Source: Marsupella aquatica
Lineage: Eukaryota > Marchantiophyta
DNA: 64,000 nt
Reading direction: 5' to 3'
NCBI GenBank assembly: GCA_973895155.1
Contig: OZ316893.1
Location: 14,446,001-14,510,000, forward strand
A model generated the notes under the pieces. That model was not told the DNA's origin, ran no database searches, and worked only from the letters and a program-made list of their open reading frames with translations. How positions within the stretch are numbered: the first letter of the stretch is position 1; each line of letters begins with the position of its first letter. The position numbers and the translations under genes are program-made. Below, piece after piece: positions 20,383-33,918 of the stretch.

Positions 20383-22908
20383 TCAAGTGGATATGCCAAA
20401 CGCTTTTTCCAGGAGCTCCCCTCTCTCTCGATTTATGCCAAGAGACATAACTTTTCTAATATACTCCGTCGATGTAAATGGCCTGTATCGAAGCGGGTGC
20501 TCGGCATCCACGCACTCTTGTCTTGGACGGATAACGTAGTCCGTCTCGGCTCTCACAAAGGATGCGATTGACATGCGCCTGCTCTTTTCATTGGCCACCA
20601 CCCGGTGCTCTGCGCTTAGAAATCTCCCATTTGTCCAAGCCTGCATAAGGGAAGGACGGACGCTTCATCAAGCTCGTGCCCAGCAAACCGCAAGAGAGGG
20701 AGGTGCCAAAAATTGATTCCGAACACCTCATGCTAAAACTCTTCAAATTCAACGACAAGACATTCCCTTCCCGTTAATACTCATAACTACAGTAGATGCC
20801 TGAATCCAAAGCTTGTCGACTGACCCTTTCCTTACCGCAGGAAATTAAGTGGAGCATCTAGAATACTTGGGCTCCATCAGATTATGCCACGACTAACTAA
20901 GTGACATGTATTTTGGGGCCCCTCTTATGGACCACAGGGTAATCAGGCAACGTAGCTTTCTTGCTAGAATAGATTTACACACATGTCGAGAAGCACATGT
21001 TTCATTCAAAAGTCCAGAAATAAGTAACGTGAACTAAAATTCCAATGCAAGGATTCAGAATGCAGGAAGCACCTGCAGAAAGTCGCCACAGTTGATGATA
21101 AAAGCACCAGGCCGAGGGCGTAGTCCATGCCACGTCCCATCTTTGAAACGAATCTGCAGGCCCCCCACTGCATCCTGGTGCAGAAGGGTGAAAACATCGG
21201 GGTCCGTATGGCATTGAAGTCCCCAAGTCAGTTCGGGATGCTCGCAGATGGGGTAATTATTCACACGGAACCTGCCATTGACCTGCCGATCTCCCAGAAA
21301 ATCGTTCACAGTTTCCTCCGGGATTCCAAGACTAGCGACTATCAAGTCCATGAGTAGAAAGACCACCCTCCTCGATTGCTTTCCGTACTCTTCAGCGCGA
21401 GATCTGATCCAAGCAGACAATGTGAACGATGGCTGTTAATAAATGAGCATTGATTCAATGAATCTCTCAGTCTTGCGATCCATCTGTCCGAAGAACTACA
21501 GAGCTAACTCTAGAAAATGCAATTTTGAGTAGACCTTGAACGGGAAATCGTGGAGTTGACACTCGAAGGACGGCATTTTGGCAACCTGCAGTACCTCCTA
21601 CGAGTTAAACGAGCTCACCTTAATGAATGACCCTTCGAATTGCTTTCAGGGCCACCCGGCCAGAGAGTGTTTGCGATCTCGTCCAGTCTGCCAGGATGAT
21701 TTCTCTCCGGTGACTCTAGGTCAAATCCTTCGCTCCATGTGTACGACGAGATCCTCCGGTTGTGCGGGGGATTACGCTTCATGGGCAGGTAACCAGGCAA
21801 TGTGGCCTTGCCAGGAATTATCTGGTTTTGCACTTTCATCTTCTCCTGCAATCCAATGAAACCGGATCAATATACTATGATCTTAATTGTCCATATAGTT
21901 TTCTTGTAATCACGCGATGACGTGCAGGTCTGGGTTTGTCACATTCTCGGAGCACATTGATGCGAGGTTGTAAGCTGTAACCGCGTGACTGTGTACAACG
22001 GCTTGCGTTGCCTACTAGATCTGGACAGCCATCGTAAGCTCAACTGGACAATATAGAAACAATCCAAACTTCGAAGATATCGCATGGTATTTAGTGGACT
22101 AGCAAGCTTTGAAATAAAGAGGTGTCTTTGGACAGCATATAAAAGCTGTTGAGCTCTTCGCATCGCAAGCATAGAGCTATCCGATCCTCTGGCTATTGTA
22201 TTAACCGTCTCAATGCTTCGAGATACAAACTCAGCTAAAAGGACGTTACGGCATGTGCATCTGCAGCTTGATTATCATTAGGAAAATCTACCACAAAACC
22301 AGACGGGCCCTCACGTCCTCGTTTCGGAACTTCATTTTCTTTCATGCCAAACTTCAACTACATTTCAGCGTCGACAGGAAAATTCTTCTTCGAAATTCTG
22401 GCTTCGGTACAATTACAGCTCACAAGAGTGTGGTTCTTACCTCAAGTGGAAGGTCAAATATTTGTCGACAAGATTCCTTGAGTTGGTCAACAACTTCCAT
22501 GGGAAAGCCGGAATTAATAATTTGGAAGAATCCATGCTCCTCGCAAGCTGCTCGAATCGCCTTAACAACATCAGATTTCGCTACCTCACAGGCCTTGATC
22601 TCTGCCTCTAAACCGCTCCGAGTTCTCGCGTCTCCGTCCAACTGCTCGATATCTCTCCGCAAGCTCTGCAATTTGAGTACTGGTGCCAAATCGATAACAT
22701 GAAGCTCAAAATCGTAGTGGTCATGCGGGATATCCGGTCTGTTTCCCTCAGGCCAAGTGAACGACTTGCCCAGTTGTTCCGCACTGTCTAGCTTCATGAA
22801 GTCATATTGTTTCATCACATCCTCCACAGTCACTTGGCTGGAAATCTTCTCTGTCAGCTCAGGATAAGACGCGACGGGCGCCTGACCGGACCCTGTCGTA
22901 GCAGCCAT
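20383..22908 (-). CDS. 2-oxoglutarate/Fe(II)-dependent dioxygenase, copy B (four exons)
   Basis: Exons are 22,908-22,441, 21,845-21,619, 21,403-21,073 and 20,640-20,383 (1,284 nt, 427 residues), with the same intron positions and phases as copy A. The protein keeps the DIOX_N segment, the HxD pair (CHTDPD), the distal His (SAEHR) and the RxS pair (RRMS), so it is predicted active. It differs from copy A mainly by a shorter N-terminal region (lacking about eight residues after SAEQLGK) and by loss of three residues (HKQ in A) before VNGRFRVNN. The indels are multiples of three within exons while introns vary freely, which suggests selection on both copies. The start is the ATG shared with copy A. 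The substrate is unknown. Confidence 0.88.
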
Positions 22909-24021
22909 AGGTACAGTTCCTACCAGTAGAATCACCGTCCAGATTTCCGAATAAGTGGACAACCGTATTGATCGCACCTCAGGACTAGCCAACAATTGGA
23001 AAAGCACGAGCTACAAGTCTCCTACCCACGTTAACTCGCTATCGTAGTTTAAATCCTAAGACAATGTTAGACGTGGAAACACCGACGGAGGCAGTCTAAG
23101 ACTTATTTGCTCTCCTACGAAATTGGTCTCTTTCCAACATGGTGATGATCGACCTAACATCATGAAGATGCAAGCAATCAGATTTTGAACTATAATCCAC
23201 CAAAGCCGATGCGATGCCAATCAGAATCTATTCTGCAGCCTCAGAGATGTCCAGGAATGGAAGAGAGCCAACAGGAACGGGAGCTGTTCATTGAGAGTCG
23301 ATGAGACTCTATACAGGGAGTGGCAGCCCCTGGCTTGGCTAAGGGGCAGTCCCAATACTAGTTTGACTCGATTCCCTGATTGCCAAATAGAGGTGGTGGG
23401 CGCCTACCTCCTAGTAATGCATAGCTGACCTCATTGTCTACTAGCCTGGACGGGTGGAACATTTCTAACTCAGCCAAAAGTTGTACCGCGCTAGACAAAC
23501 AATGAGGTAAACGCTCTACTCAGGACCTTCATCCGGCCATTCTGGCTCAATTGATGTTTTAAACGAAGAAATTCAGAATTACCATAGCGAGAGTTTCGGA
23601 CTGCTTGTTGCACAATCCCTCCGGATGAGCAGCACAATGACTAACCGGAGGTTCTTACTTCGAACTTACAACACCAATCTCCTGGATTTTTCTAACCTTG
23701 GATAAGTGAAAATACAGCTCCTCGGATCGAATTGAAGTGGCATTCCAGCCAGGCTATATCTACCACACGAGTAGATTGAATGTCCTCTAAAGCCACCACG
23801 AACTCTAACTTAGTTTGGGCACTAGGTGCACATCGACGAATGCCGGGCATTAGGTTTTTTTATTGCAGAGTCATCTGTCTGCCCGTGGAAGGTAAAGGAA
23901 CGACTCAGCAAATTGTCACTCAGGTTTCATACTCTATAATTGCTTACGAAATTTTGGTCCGGAGAATTGACATGATGCCAGACACAATAAACATGCACGG
24001 TAGAAGCTGTTTGACACGAGG

Positions 24022-24367
24022 AACAACTTCACACCTAGCGCTGCCGTCAACAATAGCAGAGTTTTGACAAGAAAACCAAAACTCTCACTGCACGTCCCGC
24101 ACCCCTGCTCCGGAAGAAGCGGAGGGTCGGGTCACGTACTCTCCCTCTGCACCTGCCTTACTTCACTCTTTGGACTAATGGTTGTCGTAGTTTTACGAGG
24201 CTACCCGGGGCGAGCAAGGCAAAATCTTACCCTAATTTTATAATCTTTCACACAACTGTCACTATGAATTCGACTGCACAATCCCAGCCAAGTCGATCAC
24301 AATAGGGGCTTGGTTCAGAATAAGGACGTAATAGCACATACGATCTTTGAAGAGCGGACGTGCTACT
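24022..24367. other. Block present only in the right duplicate
   Basis: Alignment of the two duplicates breaks after GTTTGACAYGAG and resumes at CGAACTACAC/CGGAACTACAC. The extra ~340 bp in the right copy has no clear terminal repeats. It is either an insertion here or a deletion in the left copy. Confidence 0.55.
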
Positions 24368-25275
24368 AGCGGAACTACACAACAAGACACGACGGCGATG
24401 CCTCGAGGCAGGTGAACACGCTGAAATGCCAACCACAGCTCACTTATAACACCTCACCAGCAACTTACTACAGCGGCTAATGCCAGTCAGGGTCGACTTG
24501 TGCACACTTACTCGATACGTTATTCCAGAGCTCCGAATTAACCGGCTCCCCGACTGCTTTCAACTTCCACTCAGAAGAATCCACTTCAAAGTGGATCACA
24601 ACGAACCTTCAGGCTTCAGCGGTCGATAGATCAATTTGATGGATTGGCGTCCTTGTCGAGCTTTCAAAGCTCGTTCCGGGAAATCAGATTCAAGTCCGTC
24701 CTCTTCCCAAACGACTCAATCTCCCCTGACTTCAAACTCATTTGCTGAACTGGCATCCACAGAGGGGATTGCAGGACTAGCCAACGATCCTCCAGCAAGA
24801 CCAAACGAATGAATTGATGTCGAGCAAGACCTCCCTCACGGCGACGGTCAGTCCAACCCGGCCCCACCTGGACCACGAGATTCCTGTTTACCCCCAGGCA
24901 ACTACTATGACTATAGTTTCAGCCAATCGACCTTCGAAGGTACCACAAGCTCCCACCTGAACAGAAGCTTTGTACCCAATACAAGCTTTACATATCTTTT
25001 CTGATCGGGGATTAATTATTGACTCTTTTCTGGTCGGGCGTCATCGTCTGCTCACGTCAGAATCTGGGAAGAGGCTATGATGATTTGGCTGACGTTTCCT
25101 TTTTCTACTTTTTGGGCAAGATCTCGACAACCGGCACTACAGCCAAATTAAGTAAATCTGCAACCATCCGCCATAGTCCATAGGGGTAGCGTGGTCAAGG
25201 TCGTGGAGGAAAAGTTGGGGCCAGTTGCATTTGTCCACAGATGCAGACATCTGTCCCCGTCATAATTATCACCAA

Positions 25276-26901
25276 CTGGGTAGAAACGGCGTCATACGGA
25301 ACCAATCAGAGACACCAGCAGGAATTCCAATGAAGCAGTCCAACACGAGTTTAGAAAATGACAACTCCAGTCAGTCCTTAGCCCGAATTACAGCATGCGA
25401 CATCCCGAAAATCAGTCCTAAAAAGGAAATTGTCGCCGACGCTTTGTCCCTGCCAAAAGACCCGCCAAAAGATCAGTTACCGATCAGAAGAATTCTGTAA
25501 CGCTTTTCGACTGTAGTAAGCATGTGGTGCACTACTCTTGTTCTCTCAGCTAGCGTTTACAGTAGCATGAGCATGTGTCATGTACAGTAGCTGAAAGAAC
25601 ATGAGTGGCTGAAAGAACATTGAGTGGAACATGCGTGAGAGAGAATTTTGACAATCTGCTCGTTATCTCCTTACGTGCGCCTTTGGTGTCCAACGCAGGA
25701 GCTTCCCCAAAATGTTTCAGTCATGGAGAGATAGAGAGGGAGCACCTCTCTTCTACTAGTTTGAGTGGTAGAAGTCTCGATTTCCCATGTACAGTACGAT
25801 GAATCCTTGATAGGTCCAAGGAAGCAGTGAGACAATACACGTACAAGTTGCTCTAGGAGACAATACACGTACTAGTTGAGCCTGCCCTGTTCGAAATCAT
25901 GATCACCTTACTTCACTCTGATAACCACTGAATGGAGATTCAGTGAGGCCGTCAGGGACTGATACTATGTTGAAGGCGGACGAAGTCTTCCATTTTAGAA
26001 GGCATATTTGTTGCAGAGTTTCAGCTCGAATGACATTGTCTCCCTTGTCTGAACCTCGTTGCCTCATACCTCACAGAATGATCGGAAAGATAGCAAAGTC
26101 CTGTCTGGTCGACTTCATATTTTCATACTGAGGTCTATTGACTGCGAGGTCGTAACAGACGAAGCTGTTTGGGGTGTAGAAATGATCACATCAACAGAAG
26201 TCTGCGAGCAGAGTCTGGAATTAAGAATCCAAGAAGAGGCCCACCGGATCATTGTGGTAATTGTAGGGGTGTCCAATCATAGACCATCAGAAAACTAGTC
26301 ACTTACTTCGCATTCTTGGGAACAACCACTGCCAGTAAGAGAGTCTTGTATGGTGGACATTAAGATTACTGATGAGTATGAAAAGCCACCACTAAACCGT
26401 TTTCTTCGCACCTACATCGAATTCGCACGAGCAAATCAAATGGCAAAATCTATTGACGGGAGGGAAGCCACATGTATAACAATTGGTACTCCCCACTAGC
26501 TATACAGAATATACCCACGCACACAGTGACATTCTAACTAATTCATTTCAGGACTGCCTCCTGGAACCAATTCCCAGTCATCAATGCAAGGTGAACCTCT
26601 TCACATCTCGGATTTGCCAAAACGGAAAAGCAAACGTCTCACTCAAAGGTACCATTTTAAATAACACTCAGACAAGTCTTGTTAGGTACGCCACTTGAAC
26701 CTTGGACATCGATCAGGAGAATGGAACTGAGATTCAAAAAATTTCGACAAGATATTGATATGAGCCAACCTCAGGAGCGAAAGCCACATGTTCGCCCCGA
26801 AGAACGTAGTGCCCTATCAGAAAAATTTATTGTTATTACATGGAGTTTCGATGCACTGAAGGAATTGACAACCTAGATCTAAAATTGTACAGCTGGTAGA
26901 T
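25276..26901. other. No gene recognised (between dioxygenase duplicate and RPT3)
   Basis: Short frames only. Two small tandem duplications occur, near 25,590-25,625 (GGCTGAAAGAACAT) and 25,831-25,876 (GAGACAATACACGTAC). The right end would hold the RPT3 3' UTR. Confidence 0.45.
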
Positions 26902-29772
<2,871 letters not shown>

Positions 29773-29872
29773 TTCTCCCCTTTCCCGTTCCTCGCCTCGA
29801 TTTCAAGTCGCCCTTCCACCTCCGCCCTTTCTCCCTCGCTCTTCCTTCTTGCTCTCTCGTTTCTCTCGTCTT

Positions 29873-30024
29873 CTCTGTCTCGCGAAGAAGAGAGAATACC
29901 CTCGACGGAGCACTTTCAGCAGCGATGAACGGAAGAACTCCTCTCCTCTCCTCTGTCTCGCGAAGAAAGAGAAGAAAGAGAAGAAAGAATATTGTCGACG
30001 GAGCACTTTCAGCAGAGATGAACG
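29873..30024 (-). repeat. Tandemly duplicated 5' leader segment of RPT3 (~78 bp x2)
   Basis: CTCTGTCTCGCGAAGAA, then a purine-rich AGAGAATA, TCGACGGAGCACTTTCAGCA and GATGAACG occur at about 29,873-29,935 and again at 29,951-30,024, 100-250 bp upstream of the RPT3 ATG. On the RPT3 strand these are C/T-rich leader or promoter repeats. An ACCCTAAAC motif follows at about 30,047-30,055. Confidence 0.85.
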
Positions 30025-30179
30025 AACGAAACGAATGAGCCAAACGAACCCTAAACAATAGAGTGCAACGAGAACTTGCTGTACAGGTTTTGAGAAAAGG
30101 AGATTAATGTACTGTTTTGGTTGTCTCATCGAGAAATGGAGCAAATAATACACTGACATCTGAATAAGCGCATCCAATA

Positions 30180-30440
30180 AACGTCCAATCCCTTGTTTAG
30201 TGCAACGGGAAAACTTCTTCCCTAAAATCCTCTGCACATGCCCCAAAAAAGTGCAATCCCCTGTTTAGTGCACTGGAAACACTTCTTCCCTAAACTTTCC
30301 TGTGTTAATTGCAATTTATTGTCCCTTGTTTAGTGCACTCTAAAAGCTTCTTCTCTAAAGTTTCCTGTGGAAATTGTAATTTATTGCACCCCATAACAGT
30401 GCAATCCCTTTGTTTAGTGCACTCACAAACATTTTTGAGC
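30180..30440. repeat. Tandem array of four ~65-85 bp units upstream of RPT3
   Basis: Units are marked by TTGTTTAGTGCA at about 30,193, 30,261, 30,326 and 30,410, each preceded by a TGCAATCCC-like or ATTTATTGTCCC-like stretch and followed by CTTCTTCYCTAAA in the first three. It sits about 400 bp upstream of the RPT3 start codon. The words GTTTAGTG and GTGCAA also recur in the RPL19-side array, but general similarity of the two arrays is not evident. Confidence 0.75.
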
Positions 30441-30790
30441 ATAAATTTAATTTAATCTTTGCACTTTAAACAAATGCACTCCTGGCCACACTAGTTGTAC
30501 AACGCCAGGTCTTGTTCAGCCGCTAGCCTCCCTTGAGGCATAATCTTAGGGGTCAGTTTCTACTTTTGTCCAACTTGAACATTATTTGGTGTTTTGACTA
30601 AGTGGTTTCCCTTGGATTGCTTACAGAAAATACACATTAGACTTTTCATTGATGTGAAAGCTTGCTATTGTTAGTTGTGGTGAGATAGTTACCAAGAAAT
30701 CCATTCTTTCAACCACAGCCTGTGGTTGCATGAGGAAAACCATCAGTACTTGGATCCCTATCAAGGCCCAGTCTACGGATTTTCTTGCTA

Positions 30791-30991
30791 AACTTTTAAC
30801 TATTTTGCCACTAAAGATGATCTAATTGACAATCTGTCACAATTTTTTTGTATTTACAAATATGCATGTACAACAAGTTCACCACCGTAACGAGGATAAC
30901 CACATACCAAAACCGCGGTACATACAAGTACAATAAAAAAGTGGTGACAATGTAAATTTGAACATCTTTAATTGCAATTTAGTTAAAAGTT
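30791..30991. mobile_element. MITE copy 1 (12-bp perfect terminal inverted repeat, ~75-bp arms)
   Basis: The element starts AACTTTTAACTA and ends TAGTTAAAAGTT. The complementarity continues imperfectly inward (TTTGCCACTAAAGATG against CATCTTTAATTGCAA, and GACAATCTGTCAC against GTGACAATGT), giving arms of about 75 bp around a short loop. A second, more degraded member lies at 38,590-38,802. It has no coding capacity. The target duplication is not clear. Confidence 0.75.
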
Positions 30992-31229
30992 GTTTATAGA
31001 AATAACCAGTGGTATATGTTTATTTCAAAACCAAAAAACAGTGCAAATTGGTAATTTCTTGCTTTTATGCGTTTCTGTAGGTCAATCGGTTTGGATAAGC
31101 AAGTTTTGTGAGATTGTTCTATGTACAGAGAGATGAATGTTAGTCCATGAAGTAAGGCCGGGTAAAAAGGGGGCCCTCTGATCTGTTATTTTTTATGAAA
31201 TGTTTTATCAATAATCATGCATCAATTTA

Positions 31230-31574
31230 TGTTAGGTACTGCTCTTAGTCTTGTGACTCATGAGCTAACCATAATTAGGCTAACTCGGGTTAGGACTTAG
31301 CTAAAGTTAGCAGTAGTGTTGTTATGTATATAGCCAGGTCTGGTGCCAAATCCTATGGGGACTAAGGCTCATTGTTATGGAGCTAGTTGAGAGATAGGGA
31401 GAACTAGTGTTGTGGATGCTTGGTATGGACGGTCGGCCTAGAGTGCAGTAAAGCTCTTGTGTGTTCCCGTGGACGTAGCCTCATATGGAGGTGAACCACG
31501 TATCTCTCTGTGTCGACTCTTGTGCATTGGATGGTTCATGGGCTTGTCGTTGTGATTGTCGTCTATGCTCAACA
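31230..31574 (+). mobile_element. Solo LTR of the Ty1/copia family, perfect 5-bp target duplication
   Basis: The 345-bp segment starts TGTTAGGTA and ends GCTCAACA. It shares long stretches with the LTR at 1,586-1,988 (opposite strand), for example AAGGCTCATTGTTATGGAGC, GTGTTCCCGTGGACGTAGCC and TTGGATGGTTCATGGGCTTG. It is bounded by ATTTA on both sides (31,225-31,229 and 31,575-31,579). No internal region is present, so it arose by LTR-LTR recombination. Confidence 0.92.
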
Positions 31575-32439
31575 ATTTAAGGTAGGAGAGCTACACAAGC
31601 TGTCATATGGTGAGATTGTCATATCATTTGTACTTAACCCACCACTGGCCTTATAAAAGGGGTCCAAGACTTCTCCCTTTTCACATTACTCTCCTCAACC
31701 CTGAGACTTTGTACTAAAAATGGTGATGAATCCAGGTTTTGTCGTGGCTAGTGGCGCGTAAGCTTAAATGTCACACATTCTATCAACAATAAGTTGTGAA
31801 TTACCTGCAGTGGTAGAGCACACCATTAGTGTTTGCCATGTTAGGAACTTACTCAAGTTCCCAGCTTCTAGTTAGTTTGGCCTTACTAGAGTTAGTTAAA
31901 TCTGATTACATTAGGATAAGATCCACTTTGTTCAGGCCCACGTACACAGCTCAGCCCCCTTGGGGGTATAGTTTGGAGGGAGGGCATTCTCTCCCTCATA
32001 CTTCACATTTACTTTTTGATAAGCTATGGATCCTCTAGGAATTTCTCCATCGTGGTGGGGTCATTGTAGCGTGCAAGGAAACAGTAGAAATTTTACTCGC
32101 ATGAGCAAAAAATTTCCTCACATGACCCCTAATTTTTCTATATGCAATTGCCTCGCTATCAATAACTTGGTTGATAACATCCATTTTGGGGACTCCTCTT
32201 TTTGCTAGCTATCTGGCTAGCCATCTAGAGTCATAAAAAACACACAAAAATTAGAAAAGGCAACAAAAAGCAAAATAAATTTAAAACCACTGTAAGTGTC
32301 GCTCACAATACTCCCCTTGCTAACAAAATTCCTGTTTGCTCGCATTATAGAATATCTCATTGTGGTGTCTTGTTGGTATAGTGTAAGATTGAGTGTTCTC
32401 ATGTTTCGCATTGCTGTCTAGTCTAGAGCGGACTGTTTC

Positions 32440-32930
32440 TTACATGTGAGGTACAATTTTTAAGCCTTGAATATCCATGTGCACATGATGCTATGCAAGT
32501 TGATTGACTTGGTGACTCCCTACAAACCAGCAAGAATGCCCCACAGGTGGGCAATTGGGCACTCCAAAAGGATGGTTGTGTGCCCAAGGTTTTTCTTTGC
32601 ACATGGAGTGATGGCCAGATAGCCTTATTGTCCATCTTGAGCCTACTCCTCTTAAGAATTGATGTCCTTAGTTGTGTAATTTTCCCGTTTAGTGTACTGC
32701 AAATCAGGCCACCTATGGGAATGCTCTTATAAAACAAATGGAAGAAACAAAGAAACAATCCAATGAGGGAAGAACTCACCAAGAAAGGAAGGAACTTCTG
32801 GTAGGCAGTGGCTAAAAATATAAAACTGTCTCCCTTCGAGCAAATTGCCGGCTTGAAGTTGAAAGGAAAAGGAGGAGAGAAAAGATTATTCCAATGAGGA
32901 TCCCTAGGCAAGCTTATCAAAGCCAAAAGG
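32440..32930 (-). mobile_element. Old LINE ORF2 remnant
   Basis: On the minus strand, around 32,600-32,515, one frame reads GHTTILLECPIAHLWGILAG, matching the H-x4-C half of the zf-RVT motif and the following helix of plant LINE ORF2. Neighbouring pieces lie in other frames, so it is heavily decayed. Ends are not defined. Confidence 0.5.
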
Positions 32931-33904
32931 TAAGATTGAAACAGTATTACATTCCCCTAGTATCTCATGCATGGACAGAAGTCAAATGGACAAGAAAACC
33001 TCAATGGGGATGAAATTTAAAGTCGTTCATGAGGGAGCAAAATACTATAAAAGGGAACCACAAGGCCTAAAAAAGAAAACCCTTAAGGAAGCAAAGCTTA
33101 AAGGTAGTCTTCAAGGCAACAAAGACTTGATGGGGCACCAGGAGATAAGAAAATCCCCTGGAGGTCTGTAACTTTCAAAAGAGACTGTCTGGTTAATCCC
33201 CTTTGGATTTGCCTCTGTATAGTTGATGTCAGCTGGGTTTACATGAAATGGGGTCAGTCCTGGGAATCTCTTCCCACCCCCATCTGGCGCGCAGCACAAT
33301 TTGATTTGACTTCAAACTAGCTTATTGTCCATGTTCAGTCAGGCAAAGGGTTGCTACCATCAGTCATTTCTTCAACTAAAAGCTCAATCATGTAGGGCGC
33401 TCACATGGCAACATCTGTCCCTGGAAAGCTCCATATATTTGGCAAAGCCTTGGAAGCGCCTCCAAATACAAGTCAGCATGTTAGTGTAGAAGCTTGCCAA
33501 AACCCAAGTTTGAAGCACAAAGTCACTCCATTCATTAAAAGTGTATTTTCACTTCTGGGTCTCTAAATATGCACTTTTTAACACAAAAATGTACACTATG
33601 GTACAATACTCTACACCTAAAACAATGGTTAACTGTAAGCTTGAAGGGGCAAAAAGGATCTTTAGTAGAAGGAATCTAGTCCTAGTTAGTTTACAAAAGA
33701 TGAACATGGTAGTATGTCTAATGGCCATGATCTTTGTTGCTTGCCCAAATGTACACTTTCTAAAAGTCACATTTACAATTTATATTGCCCAAATGTTCAT
33801 AACCAAATGATAATTCACTTATAATGAATAGATTGCAAAATTGAACCACCTGCCTCCCACCCACAATGTGTTTTAGTCCCACTCTAAATGTATCCTGAAT
33901 GCAA
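32931..33904. other. No gene recognised
   Basis: Short unconserved frames only. The final bases (33,905-33,918) are the left target duplication of the adjacent LINE. Confidence 0.4.
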
Positions 33905-33918
33905 CTGTATGTATATTT

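Larger units (their letters stand above)
19206..25275. repeat. Segmental duplication, right copy
   Basis: Partner of 7,826-13,750 in direct orientation, with about 11.3 kb between matching points. It carries dioxygenase gene B. Relative to the left copy it has a larger 5' minisatellite and a ~340-bp extra block near 24,022-24,367, and lacks the 8,480-8,765 repeats. Confidence 0.85.
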
